Source of the DNA: Dictyobacter aurantiacus
Lineage (GTDB): Bacteria; Chloroflexota; Ktedonobacteria; Ktedonobacterales; Ktedonobacteraceae
Length of the DNA: 64,000 nt
Direction of reading: 5' to 3'
NCBI RefSeq assembly: GCF_003967515.1
Contig: NZ_BIFQ01000001.1
Coordinates: 1,674,001-1,738,000 of the forward strand
Below the pieces are notes generated by a model, which saw only the letters and a list, made by a program, of their open reading frames with translations, did not search any database and was not told the origin of the DNA. Both the position numbers and the translations under genes were made by a program. The first letter of the stretch is position 1. Each line of letters opens with the position of its first letter. Positions 1 to 9,723 of the stretch are shown piece after piece.

Positions 1-1358
<1,358 letters not shown>

Positions 1359-1387
1359 GTAATACTCCCCCTCCTGGAAAAAGGAAC

Positions 1388-1715
1388 AAAAAAACCCTCA
1401 CCCTGCAGGGGCGAGGGGTAAACGTCTTCGCGGTACCACCCTGATCTATTGACACCTCACGGCGCCAACCTTTACGAGTGTTATCCTGTCAAACTAGCCA
1501 CCCGAACTATCCACAACCTAACGGCCAGCGACAATCTATAACACTACAGCTATAACGTAGCTCACGGCACAATCTACTACCTCGCAAAAGGGTTCAATCT
1601 GCAACTCAGAGGCCATATTCAATGCCGGTACGGCGCTGACATCTCATCGTCGTCAACTCTCTGTAGCCGCCCATTCACATTTACTCTTCCTCTTCAACGC
1701 AATTCTCTTTTTCAA
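1388..1715 (-). promoter_or_regulatory. Methionine T-box leader of metX
   Basis: On the reverse strand the canonical T-box AGGGTGGTACCGCG lies at 1429-1442 and is followed by a GC-rich hairpin at 1395-1419 and seven T residues (1388-1394), the terminator. The S-turn AAGAGTA and stem I lie at about 1690-1600. The specifier loop reads GAAT-ATG-GCCTCTGAG with the ATG at 1616-1614. It aligns directly with GAAG-GGC-GCTTCTGAG in the glyS T-box of this window, so the specifier is methionine. Uncharged initiator or elongator tRNA-Met should stabilise the antiterminator and allow metX-metY transcription. Confidence 0.92.
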
Positions 1716-1750
1716 TTGTAAGGTACACCAGATTCCAGGAAACAGGTAAC

Positions 1751-1917
1751 AAAAAAGCCCCTCACTTGGGGGGGCCGCTACATTGCTGTTCCCCTCATCT
1801 TGCGAAATATGCGCTGCACATTTCACCGGAATTGGCACCCTGCTTGCTACATTGCAAACGGGTTGCCGGGCTTCACAGGGCCGTATCCCTCCACCTCTCT
1901 TGATGAGAGCAGTTATC
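1751..1917 (-). promoter_or_regulatory. SAM-I (S-box) riboswitch with terminator
   Basis: The reverse strand contains the S-box core: CTCATCAAGAGAGGTGGAGG, then CGGCCCTGTGAAGCCCGGCAACC and GGGTGCCAATTCC. The P1 helix is CTCATC (1907-1902) with GATGAG (1799-1794). A terminator hairpin GCCCC...GGGGC followed by six T residues lies at 1775-1751. The 3' strand of P1 runs straight into GGGG, which can pair with the CCCC of the terminator and so form an antiterminator; this is the usual SAM-OFF layout. It lies upstream of the methionine T-box in the same leader, so metX-metY transcription must pass two attenuators. Confidence 0.95.
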
Positions 1918-2028
1918 ACTGCATTATTCAGTTATAGTATGTTCTTTTGTTTGCGATTTGTATCTTAATGTTATTGAGTAGTATACCCAAGGTAGCTAAA
2001 CGCTGTCAAGGGCACAACCATACCAAAC

Positions 2029-2047
2029 ATGTGTACAAAATACACAT
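2029..2047. promoter_or_regulatory. Inverted repeat ATGTGTA-N5-TACACAT
   Basis: A perfect 7-bp inverted repeat with a five-base spacer lies upstream of the SAM riboswitch. It could be an operator for the methionine operon promoter. I could not place a convincing -35/-10 pair near it, so this is tentative. Confidence 0.25.
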
Positions 2048-2158
2048 ATCACCATATTTGCAAAGTCTGCTGCTCAGGCTCCAGGCCGGGACATGATCTT
2101 TTCCTTTTTAACCAGGCATAAAATATCCCCGCCTACGGCGGAGAAGAGGGAAAAGCAT

Positions 2159-2207
2159 TTTGGGGGCACCCCAAACCCCGGCAGGAGGGGCTCGCCGCCC
2201 CTCCTGC
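2159..2207. repeat. Double-hairpin repeat, family 2, copy 1
   Basis: Two hairpins lie side by side: TTTGGGG-GCA-CCCCAAA (2159-2175), then an 11-bp stem GCAGGAGGGGC / GCCCCTCCTGC with a five-base loop (2181-2207). The same grammar (GGGGRCACCCC, then AACCCCG, then a GGGGC..GCCCC hairpin) recurs at 22018-22060. It is downstream of the aldo/keto reductase and could also act as a transcription terminator without a T run. Confidence 0.6.
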
Positions 2208-2246
2208 ACCTCCCTGCTTTATGCAAGACTACCTCTTTTTCAGCAT

Positions 2247-3206
2247 TTAGTCCCAGGAGGAGGCCTGGTTGAGGGCGGTGATATGATCGGGAACCAGGGT
2301 GATGTCGACCGCCTCCAGGCTGGGCTGCAGTTGATCGGCACTGTTGGCGCCGATGATGGGAGCGGTAACAGTTGTCTGAGCCAGCAACCAGGCCAGCGCC
2401 ACGGCACTCGGCGTGGTTTCAATTTCCCGGGCGATCCGCTTGACGACATCGAGGGTGCGCCATGCACCCTCGATGTCATATTTCTGCGCAATCGAGCTGG
2501 CGCGTTCGCTCTCGGCATTTCCGCCGCGCTCGTATTTGCCCGTCAGGAAACCACCGGCCAGTGAGCTATAGGGGATCACCCCGATCTGGTGCTGCTCACA
2601 TATAAGTTTAAGATCGCTCTCGAACTCGGCGCGATGAACCAGGTTATAGTGTGGCTCCAGTACATCATAACGTACCGTATTGTGCGTGTCGGCGCTCCAC
2701 AGACTCTCCATCAGCCGCCAGGCAGGATAGTTGGAGGCACCAACGTAGCGCACCTTGCCCATGCGCTGCAAATCATCGAAGGCCTTGAGGGTCTCATCAA
2801 TGGGTGTCTCGGCATCAAAGGCGTGCGCCAGGTAGAGATCGATATAGTCGGTCTGTAGGCGGCGCAGGGAAGCATTTACACCATCCAGAATATGCTTGCG
2901 CGAGAGTCCGCGATCGTTGGGGCTATCACCCATAGGTTGATAGACCTTGGTCGCCACGATCATCTCGCCGCGCTTGTGTCGCGACTTTAGCCAGCGACCG
3001 ATAATCGCTTCCGACTCACCGCCCTCGTGGCCGGCAAGCCAGCGTGAATAAAAATCGGCGGTATCCAGAAAATTGCCGCCCTTCTCGATAAAGGCATCCA
3101 TAACCTCAAAGGCCGCATTCTCGTCCGCCGTCCATCCCCACTGCATGGTTCCCAGGCATAGTGCCGACACTTTCAGGCCCGTACGGCCCAGTTTTCGATA
3201 GCGCAT
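2247..3206 (-). CDS. Aldo/keto reductase
   Basis: This 319-residue protein is an NADPH-dependent oxidoreductase of the AKR superfamily with a TIM-barrel fold. The catalytic tetrad is visible: Asp48 in FLDTAD, Tyr53 in DFYSRW, Lys87 in IVATKV and His128 in LYLAHAF. The N-terminus [21 protein letters not shown] and the [12 protein letters not shown] strand are classical for the group of aryl-alcohol-dehydrogenase-like AKRs. The C-terminal cofactor segment [13 protein letters not shown] is present. Its substrate cannot be inferred. It is a single gene between a repeat and the thiolase; the two are on the same strand with a 180-base gap that contains the thiolase terminator, so they are probably separate units. 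Confidence 0.92.
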   Translation of the reverse strand: MRYRKLGRTGLKVSALCLGTMQWGWTADENAAFEVMDAFIEKGGNFLDTADFYSRWLAGHEGGESEAIIGRWLKSRHKRGEMIVATKVYQPMGDSPNDRGLSRKHILDGVNASLRRLQTDYIDLYLAHAFDAETPIDETLKAFDDLQRMGKVRYVGASNYPAWRLMESLWSADTHNTVRYDVLEPHYNLVHRAEFESDLKLICEQHQIGVIPYSSLAGGFLTGKYERGGNAESERASSIAQKYDIEGAWRTLDVVKRIAREIETTPSAVALAWLLAQTTVTAPIIGANSADQLQPSLEAVDITLVPDHITALNQASSWD

Positions 3207-3342
3207 TGCTGCATCATCCCCTCTTTACTAACAGCCAGGCTAAAACACATACATCCAGGTTCATAAGATCTCGCCGATACAACGTATCGCTAGCCTATAT
3301 TGCACGTCGCACGCCCGGCATTCGTTTCTGGCCCGGACACAT

Positions 3343-3378
3343 AAAAAAAGATGCCATCATGCGATCCACAATGGCATC
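3343..3378 (-). terminator. Rho-independent terminator of the thiolase gene
   Basis: On the reverse strand GATGCCAT...ATGGCATC forms an 8-bp stem followed by seven T residues, about 10 bases after the thiolase stop codon. Confidence 0.85.
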
Positions 3379-3388
3379 TCTACACATC

Positions 3389-4573
3389 CTAAGCGTTGAT
3401 ACGTTCGATGATCAGGGCGTTGGCCATGCCACCACCTTCACACATAGTCTGCAGCCCGTAGCGACCGCCCTGTCGCTCCAGTTCCCACAACAAGTGCGCC
3501 ATCAGTCGGGAACCTGACGCGCCCAGAGGATGGCCGATGGCGATCGCGCCACCATTCACGTTGACCTTGCGCATGTCCGCTCCGGTCTCACGCTGCCAGG
3601 CCAGCACGACGCTGGCAAAGGCCTCGTTAATCTCGATCAGATCGATGTCGGACAACGTTAAACCGGCCTTCGCCAGCACCTTGTAGGTAGCCGGGATGGG
3701 AGCAGTCAACATAAAGATGGGATCATCGGCGGCCAGGGCGAAAGAGACAAAGCGGGCGCGGGGCCGCAATCCCAACCGCTCGGCGGTAGCGCGCTCCATA
3801 ATCAGGGTGGCCGCAGCTCCATCGCTGATCTGCGAGGAGTTGCCCGCAGTCACCACGCCATCCTCCCTAAAGGCCGGCTTGAGTCCCGCCATCTTCTCCA
3901 TACTGCTATCCACGCGAATCCCCTCATCGCGCTCAAACGACTGGCGGGTACCTTCGGGGGAGACGACCGGGACCGGGATCAGCTGTCCGGAGAAGCGGCC
4001 TTCGGCGGTAGCCTGGGCGGCGCGCCGGTGACTTTCGAGGCTAAACGCATCCAGTTCGTCACGGCTTAGCTCCCATTTCTGGGCGATCAGCTCAGCGCTG
4101 ACGCCCTGAGGAACCAGTTTGCCCTCGTAGCGCTGCTCCATACGCGAACCAAATGGGGAGGCGGCACCCTGGGCACTGGAGCCCATCGGCACACGCGTCA
4201 TCGATTCGACGCCGGCCGCCAGCACGATGTCGTAGGCTCCACTGATAACGCCCTGGGCCGCGAAGTGAATAGCCTGCTGGCTGGAGCCACACTGGCGATC
4301 AATGGTTGTTCCCGGCACCGACTCGGGGAAGCCGGCCGCCAGCACAGCGTTACGAGCCACATTCCAACTCTGTTCGCTCACCTGGCTCACACAGCCAACG
4401 ATCACATCATCAATGAGGGCGGGATCAATCTTTGTACGCTCAACTACATGCGAAAATACATGGGCCAACAGATCAACTGGATGCCAATCCTTTAGCTGAC
4501 CGCCACGACGACCAAACGGCGTCCGTACAGCTTCAACGATCACTGCTTCACGCGGGGTTGTGCCTTGCGTCAT
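3389..4573 (-). CDS. Acetyl-CoA acetyltransferase (thiolase)
   Basis: This 394-residue thiolase condenses or cleaves acyl-CoA. The nucleophile Cys95 is in DRQCGSSQQA; the NEAFA motif, His348 in GGAIAIGHPLGASG and the second cysteine Cys378 in MCEGGGMANA complete the active site. The spacing of these motifs and the total length are normal. A strong AAGGAGGAG ribosome binding site supports the start. It stands alone with its own terminator. The sequence looks like a degradative or steroid/lipid-type acetyl-CoA C-acyltransferase (FadA or AtoB-like); chain length preference cannot be read, so no gene symbol is given. Confidence 0.95.
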   Translation of the reverse strand: MTQGTTPREAVIVEAVRTPFGRRGGQLKDWHPVDLLAHVFSHVVERTKIDPALIDDVIVGCVSQVSEQSWNVARNAVLAAGFPESVPGTTIDRQCGSSQQAIHFAAQGVISGAYDIVLAAGVESMTRVPMGSSAQGAASPFGSRMEQRYEGKLVPQGVSAELIAQKWELSRDELDAFSLESHRRAAQATAEGRFSGQLIPVPVVSPEGTRQSFERDEGIRVDSSMEKMAGLKPAFREDGVVTAGNSSQISDGAAATLIMERATAERLGLRPRARFVSFALAADDPIFMLTAPIPATYKVLAKAGLTLSDIDLIEINEAFASVVLAWQRETGADMRKVNVNGGAIAIGHPLGASGSRLMAHLLWELERQGGRYGLQTMCEGGGMANALIIERINA

Positions 4574-4698
4574 CGCACTGCTCCTCCTTACCGTTACTGC
4601 TCTAACAGTCCTTGCGCTTGTATTACGCGCTGTCTATAGTAAGCCACAAAGGTGCAGATAGAACAAGCGGTGCTTATCCCATGGTGCGTGGCAAGCTA

Positions 4699-6003
4699 TC
4701 AGGCGATCCTGCGGGCGACGCGCATTCCCATGCGGGTGCATGGCTTCTCAATCAAGCGATACGAGACCACAGCAATAGGCACCACAATCACGAACAGCCA
4801 GCCCCAGTACAGAAGATAGGTGGCAACTCCGTTCACCGTGGGCAGATGGGGCATGATCTGCTGGTCGAATAGATCCAGAAATGGCAGATGCCACATATAG
4901 AGTCCATACGAGATAAAACCGATCCAGCACAGTGGCCGCCAGGCGAATGGACGCTGTAGCCAGGTAGGGCCAAAGAGGATGGCCATTACGCAGGCTCCAT
5001 ATCCCATAGCGATAATCGTTTCGTTTAACCAATCGAACTGAGGGGTCAGCACATTCATAAAGGCAAAGATGGGTACCTGCAGGTGCAGCACGTTAAAATG
5101 CCAGATGGCCGTAAAGAACAACAGCCCTAGCCCGATAATCGCCAGCAGCGGGCTGGCCCATCTCAGGCCGTAGCGAATATCCGCGCTATGTTCAGCATGC
5201 CAGGCATAGGTATAGCAAAGACAGATAATCATGCCCACCGCGAAGTTTTCCAGGTACTTTCCCTGTATCCCATAAAGGACAAACACCGCTAGCCTGGCGA
5301 TAAAGGTAGTGGGATGATGTGCTTCAGCGGTTCCCCCAAGCATGCGTATCCCCAGTCCCCAGATGACCATCAAACCACAACAGCCTATCATCACGCGCAG
5401 GCGCTGCGCCGGTGATTCGGGCAGACGCCGGGCCAGCAGCAGAAATCCCAGCGCTAGCAAGGGCAGCAACATGTAGAACTGCCACTCAATGGCCAGCGTC
5501 CAGAATGGGCCATTCAGCTTGCGAAACGTGCCATGGGACGAGTCCATGAAGAATGTCAGGAAGAGAGCCAGCTGCTTCCACCTGCCCGGCTGTAGATACT
5601 GTGGCTTGAAAAACAGAATAATGGTAAATAGCGCTACATAGTAAGCCGGAATGATACGGAGCGCCCGCTTGAGATAGAACTGGCGTAGCGACGGCCACTC
5701 CACCTGAAACAGCAACGCCTTCGCATACGGCAAGAACAATAAAAAGCCCGAAAGCACAAAGAAAAGGGTTACCCCCGAACCCCCAAAAGTCGCCAGCGCG
5801 CTGGCAAAGGGATGATCAGGCAGATCCCATAAATTGTGCAGAGCCAGTAGATTAATATGAAACATAATAACAGCGATGATCGCGCATGCCCTTACCCCAT
5901 CCAACACCGCGATATTTTTTTTATGACCAGTTTGCAGATGGCCTTTCTCTTTCGATGCACTATCCTCCACATGGCTCTGATTATCCTGTACTACCACCGA
6001 CAT
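4699..6003 (-). CDS. Acyltransferase family 3 membrane protein
   Basis: This is an integral-membrane acyltransferase of the OafA/YrhL type, about 434 residues, with roughly ten hydrophobic helices. The N-terminal segment AVLDGVRACAIIAVIMFH carries the conserved Asp-Gly-x-Arg and helix-one His, followed by LFFVLSGFLLF and the loop RALRIIPAYY. The C-terminal LIEKPC motif is also typical. Such enzymes move acetyl or other short acyl groups onto cell-surface glycans or lipids. The start at ATG 6003 is chosen over an upstream TTG because AGGATAGAG precedes it. There are no neighbours on the same strand in a tight operon, so its acceptor is unknown. Confidence 0.9.
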   Translation of the reverse strand: MSVVVQDNQSHVEDSASKEKGHLQTGHKKNIAVLDGVRACAIIAVIMFHINLLALHNLWDLPDHPFASALATFGGSGVTLFFVLSGFLLFLPYAKALLFQVEWPSLRQFYLKRALRIIPAYYVALFTIILFFKPQYLQPGRWKQLALFLTFFMDSSHGTFRKLNGPFWTLAIEWQFYMLLPLLALGFLLLARRLPESPAQRLRVMIGCCGLMVIWGLGIRMLGGTAEAHHPTTFIARLAVFVLYGIQGKYLENFAVGMIICLCYTYAWHAEHSADIRYGLRWASPLLAIIGLGLLFFTAIWHFNVLHLQVPIFAFMNVLTPQFDWLNETIIAMGYGACVMAILFGPTWLQRPFAWRPLCWIGFISYGLYMWHLPFLDLFDQQIMPHLPTVNGVATYLLYWGWLFVIVVPIAVVSYRLIEKPCTRMGMRVARRIA

Positions 6004-6201
6004 AATTGCTCTATCCTGCAAAACTCAACCTTTCTTCGTGTATATAATAACCTGTTAGTACGATCAAGCGAACACCTGAAATAGTAAAGGTGTTACTTTT
6101 ACATATATTGCAGTTAATCTCCTGGGCGTCAAACCATCAGTGCCTATGGGTTAGGCAAAAAGTCATGCATACATATATCCATTCGGCCAGAGCCAGAAAA
6201 T

Positions 6202-6232
6202 AAAAAAGCACCATCCCCGGCAGGGATGGTGC
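6202..6232 (-). terminator. Terminator of the PLDc_N mini-protein gene
   Basis: GCACCATCCC / GGGATGGTGC pairs over 10 bp with a five-base loop and is followed on the reverse strand by six T residues. On the forward strand a run of seven T residues also follows, so it may act in both directions. Confidence 0.85.
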
Positions 6233-6256
6233 CATCATTTTTTTGTTCGCGGTTAG

Positions 6257-6526
6257 CTAGTAACGCTGCTGATAGGGATTGGGAACGTAACCCGGCTGGC
6301 CAAACATGACGCGCGGACGATTGACCGGGCGTTGACCAAAGATGAGGTAGAGGAATGGGCCCAGGAATGGGAGCGCCCAAATGATCAGCAGCCAGAAAAC
6401 CTTGCCCAGGGGAGAGTGATCATCCTCCAGGATAAAGATGGTTTCAATAATATGTCCGACCAGGGGCAAAAAGACGATAATCAAAAACAATATAGAATTG
6501 GTGGCGCAACCTCGACTTGTAGCCAT
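6257..6526 (-). CDS. Small membrane protein with PLDc_N-like domain
   Basis: This 89-residue protein has two hydrophobic helices: about residues 11-30 (SILFLIIVFLPLVGHIIETI) and 43-63, ending FLGPFLYLIFGQRP. The second helix plus the LIFGQR ending match the phospholipase D-nuclease N-terminal (PLDc_N) family, which in cardiolipin synthases precedes the catalytic part. No catalytic HKD motif is present, so this is a stand-alone membrane segment. An AAGGAGA ribosome binding site precedes the start and a good terminator follows. Function is unknown; a membrane chaperone or regulatory peptide role is only a guess. Confidence 0.75.
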   Translation of the reverse strand: MATSRGCATNSILFLIIVFLPLVGHIIETIFILEDDHSPLGKVFWLLIIWALPFLGPFLYLIFGQRPVNRPRVMFGQPGYVPNPYQQRY

Positions 6527-6740
6527 ACTTTTTTTATCTCCTTATCACACACACTGTATGCTGTAGTACCTTGAAGCATGTCCGCAGTATATGCGAATCT
6601 CTACGTCTATATCTATCATTAATATCTGTCAGGCGCTATCAATAATAGTACGGTTTACAGATAGAAATTGTTGCAAGCGGGAGGTCAGAACCATGCTGGT
6701 CCTACTTTGCGCCACTGGCTACCCAGGTACTCGGTTCAGA

Positions 6741-8159
6741 TCAGGCGAAACAGATGGTAAAGTGCAGGGCCAGGCCATTCTTTGCGTTATGTTCAACCCA
6801 TAGCTGGCCCCCATGCATCTGTACAATACGCTGAGCAATGGAGAGGCCCTTGCCATCGGAGTTCTCATGAGCCGGCTCGGGCAGCCTGGAACTGGCGCGC
6901 AGGTGGACAAACCCATGGGCAAACATGTTCCAGGCCTGGTTATGAATACTCACATGCACCTTGTTTTCCGCCACGTAGCTGCTAACAGTAACCATGTTGC
7001 CCCGGCTGGTGTGTTCAATGACATAGCTTAGCAGGTGGGAAGTCATCAACGTAAGCTTTTCGCGATCCCCGAGCAGAATGGGAACGGCGATGGCCGGGCT
7101 AAACGTGACGGTATGATGGGGAGCAATAAAGCGCATCCTTTTAACAACGCCGGAGATAAGGATGTTCAGGTTCACCCATTCCAGGCAAACGTCACTCTGG
7201 TTGGACTCGACGCGCTCCAAATCGAGCATATCATTGATCAGGTGCAGCAGGCGCCGGGCATCGGCATGGATATCGATAGCAAACTCTTTGAGGGTATCCA
7301 CGCCAAGGTCCTGGTCACGCATAATCTCGCTACACTTTGCGATGCCCTTTAGAACGGTACGGAATTCGTTATTGATGGTGGCCATAAAATTTGTCTTCAT
7401 GGTGCTGGTACACAGCAGCTCTTCATTAGAAATCTGCAAGCCACATAGCATGCCCTCATACTCGCGTAGTTCACGGTCTCGCTGCATCACCAGGGCCAGC
7501 ATGCGAGACAGGGAGCGCATCAACGCCACATCAGCTTCAGGCAACGGCAGCAACACGCGACCATAATCTAGAAAAAGGATGCCAACCAGGTCATCCTGGT
7601 ACAGCATAGGGACAATCATGCGGTACATAGCATGTTCGCCACCCGGTATATGCGCGCCATCCGGCACCATCGCCTCACCCCGGCACAGTCGCTGAAACTG
7701 GGCCGCATCTTGAAACAAAAGATCTATGGGTACATCCTCGCTCCAATACTGGGCATAGGCTGGCACATCTCCCGCACAACTAAGGGGAGTAAATATTTTA
7801 TGCTCTGGCTGAAACTCGGCCAGCATCACAAAATAGCATCCCAGGCACTTACGGATGCACTCGCTACAGCGCTCGATCAGCGAGATCCTCTCTCCATCAT
7901 CCCTTTCACACTCATTCAGCCTGGTCAGCGTATCATGCGTGACCACAAGGGCTCGGCGCTGAACCAGCGCCAGAGATAGAGCCTCCAGGGCTTCTAACGC
8001 GTGTTTCGCCCGCCGCACATCCGGTATATATGAATATGCTGCCGACTCAAGCACCTGGCCACACTCCTCCTCAACCTCCTCCTGTTCTGCTCTATCAACA
8101 GAGAGCCTGGAACCGTTCGTATGCGCGATATGCTGGCGGTCTTTGCCATCTCTGCTCAT
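6741..8159 (-). CDS. GAF-histidine-kinase-like protein, degenerate (pseudo-kinase)
   Basis: This 472-residue soluble protein has a GAF-like region at about residues 85-230, a HisKA-like helix pair at 250-320 and a HATPase-like region at 360-472. The H-box reads FMATINNEFRTVL: Asn264 stands where the phospho-acceptor His belongs. The N-box is LLSYVIEHT with Tyr379 in place of the essential Asn, and the G1 region HNQAWNMF lacks the DxGxG Asp. Only the G2 part GKGLSIAQRIVQMHGG is normal. The reading frame is intact with a good AGGAG ribosome site, so it is a maintained gene rather than a wreck. It is likely a non-catalytic sensor or partner of another kinase; no response regulator is adjacent. 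Confidence 0.82.
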   Translation of the reverse strand: MSRDGKDRQHIAHTNGSRLSVDRAEQEEVEEECGQVLESAAYSYIPDVRRAKHALEALEALSLALVQRRALVVTHDTLTRLNECERDDGERISLIERCSECIRKCLGCYFVMLAEFQPEHKIFTPLSCAGDVPAYAQYWSEDVPIDLLFQDAAQFQRLCRGEAMVPDGAHIPGGEHAMYRMIVPMLYQDDLVGILFLDYGRVLLPLPEADVALMRSLSRMLALVMQRDRELREYEGMLCGLQISNEELLCTSTMKTNFMATINNEFRTVLKGIAKCSEIMRDQDLGVDTLKEFAIDIHADARRLLHLINDMLDLERVESNQSDVCLEWVNLNILISGVVKRMRFIAPHHTVTFSPAIAVPILLGDREKLTLMTSHLLSYVIEHTSRGNMVTVSSYVAENKVHVSIHNQAWNMFAHGFVHLRASSRLPEPAHENSDGKGLSIAQRIVQMHGGQLWVEHNAKNGLALHFTICFA

Positions 8160-8284
8160 AGTGTTACTCCTTATTTTTACCTATTTATAGTCTACAGATG
8201 GCGCATAATTAGGTTAAACATCGCACTATTATTTGCGTACTTTTTCAGATGCACGCCAATAAAGATCCTGGCCTCCGTAGAAGC

Positions 8285-8319
8285 GATAAGCAGCCTCCAT
8301 GTGTCAGAGGCCGCTTATC
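8285..8319. terminator. Hairpin between histidine-kinase-like gene and M23 gene
   Basis: GATAAGCAGCCTC pairs with GAGGCCGCTTATC over 13 positions with one mismatch. There is no clear T run after it. It lies downstream of the M23 peptidase gene and may end its transcript. Nothing else is evident in 8160-8389. Confidence 0.4.
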
Positions 8320-8389
8320 ACATACATCCGATCTATAGAGATTAACGACATTTAGCATATAAGGCTACAGTGTAGCGATCAGGAGCAGC

Positions 8390-9664
8390 TCAGGGTTGCC
8401 CATCAAGGTTGCCGCCAATATAAGCGCCACCGCTGGGAATGGTATAGCCGCCACGAACAGGCACAAATTCAACTCCATCGGCGGCCACCTGGGTACCAAA
8501 CTCGCCGGTAAAGTTGCTTAACACCACGCTACCAGTTGTGCCGCTGTGGAAGTAATAGGTGCCCAGGCTCACCCACTGGGTTCCCGTGCTGACAGTCCCA
8601 AAGGGGCCGCCGAAGACGCCGATGTGCGATTCATCGACGCGCACGGTATGTCTTACCTGGAGCTGCGGATTCTCGGGATTGGCGCTATGGATGGTATAAG
8701 GGACCCAGCTGCTCGTGGCATGGGTATCATCGACGTATACGCCGACCTCATAGTAGCCATCCGCAGGGATCACGGGGCGCCAGGTAGCCGTAGCGAACGC
8801 GCCCCCGGTAGAGGTCCAATGCAAGCTCCCGCGAACATCGGTCCAGAACGCGCTGCGGCGCCAGTCGCCAGTCGAGCTCCAGCCGGGACCACCATCGTCT
8901 ACCAGGATGGCGCCGGGATGGACGTGCGATCCTCCCAGGTAAGGAACCGCCGTACGCGAGGCCGGTGTGTCTACCCAGAGGTAGTTGTCGCGCACGATAT
9001 TAGGATCGCGTGTGCGACCGCGCCAGCCAAAGGGATCGGTCGCCTGCCAGTTGGGCAGGTAATAGGCCGACATATGCAGGTGGGGTCCGGTCGAGGCGCC
9101 AGTCGTACCGCTGGTGCCGATCTGCCACTGGGTCCCAATCTCGTCTCCATCTGAAACCAGTACAGAGCTGAGGTGCCCATACGAAGTTACAATACCATTG
9201 CCGTGATCGATCGCCACCCACAGTCCAAAAGAGGAGTTGTGATTGACCGCGTTGTACCAGCCAGCTCGAATAACCCTGCCCCCGGCCGCGCTCAGCACAG
9301 GCTCAAAGCGCATATCCATATCGTAGCCATTGTGCCCATCATAGCAGCTCAGACGGGCGATACAGTCATAGACCGAAGTGCGCCAGGAGACGCCATCGAA
9401 GCGTACAAAGACGCCGTCATTAGCATACCAGGGCTTATCATGATCCACAAAAGAGACAGTGCGCTGCATAATGGTGTGATAACCATAATATGGGCGATGC
9501 ATAAAAGGCATGCGGTATTGATACTGCAGTGAAGCCGCCGAAGCCTTCTCACCCATCCAGCCATCACTGCGTTGCGTCCCGACCAGCCAGGGCAGGCTCA
9601 TCAATACCGTAAACAAACATAGCAAGGATATATATCTTTGGAAACGTAGAAACCTCATAGTCAT
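8390..9664 (-). CDS. Secreted M23 (LytM-type) metallopeptidase with golvesin-like C-terminal domain
   Basis: The protein starts best at ATG 9664, preceded by AAAAGAAGA, giving 424 residues with an N-terminal signal or anchor (RYISLLCLFTVLMSLPWLVG). The LytM peptidase core is complete: HNGYD supplies His111 and Asp115, YGHLS a further His, and GPHLH the HxH pair ending at His197. Such enzymes cut peptidoglycan cross-bridges. The C-terminal half, from about residue 260 (VDDGGPGWSSTGDWRRS), resembles golvesin/xanthan-lyase-type carbohydrate-binding modules. The gene follows the propeller gene on the same strand, and the longer reading frame would overlap it, so the two are likely co-transcribed. 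Likely role: cell-wall remodelling, perhaps during sporulation or mycelial growth. Confidence 0.9.
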   Translation of the reverse strand: MTMRFLRFQRYISLLCLFTVLMSLPWLVGTQRSDGWMGEKASAASLQYQYRMPFMHRPYYGYHTIMQRTVSFVDHDKPWYANDGVFVRFDGVSWRTSVYDCIARLSCYDGHNGYDMDMRFEPVLSAAGGRVIRAGWYNAVNHNSSFGLWVAIDHGNGIVTSYGHLSSVLVSDGDEIGTQWQIGTSGTTGASTGPHLHMSAYYLPNWQATDPFGWRGRTRDPNIVRDNYLWVDTPASRTAVPYLGGSHVHPGAILVDDGGPGWSSTGDWRRSAFWTDVRGSLHWTSTGGAFATATWRPVIPADGYYEVGVYVDDTHATSSWVPYTIHSANPENPQLQVRHTVRVDESHIGVFGGPFGTVSTGTQWVSLGTYYFHSGTTGSVVLSNFTGEFGTQVAADGVEFVPVRGGYTIPSGGAYIGGNLDGQP

Positions 9665-9723
9665 CGATCTTCTTTTATAACTAGGGAAGCGCATGGAGCA
9701 TATTCCCGCAATACTACGATCAG

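Noticed and set aside
6741..8159. Frameshifted or broken histidine kinase
   Set aside because: The frame is open over the full domain order and has a good ribosome site; only catalytic residues are replaced, which is degeneration of function rather than of the gene.
8546..9154. Forward-strand open frame of 202 codons inside the M23 gene
   Set aside because: Antisense to a peptidase with complete motifs; composition is that of a shadow frame.
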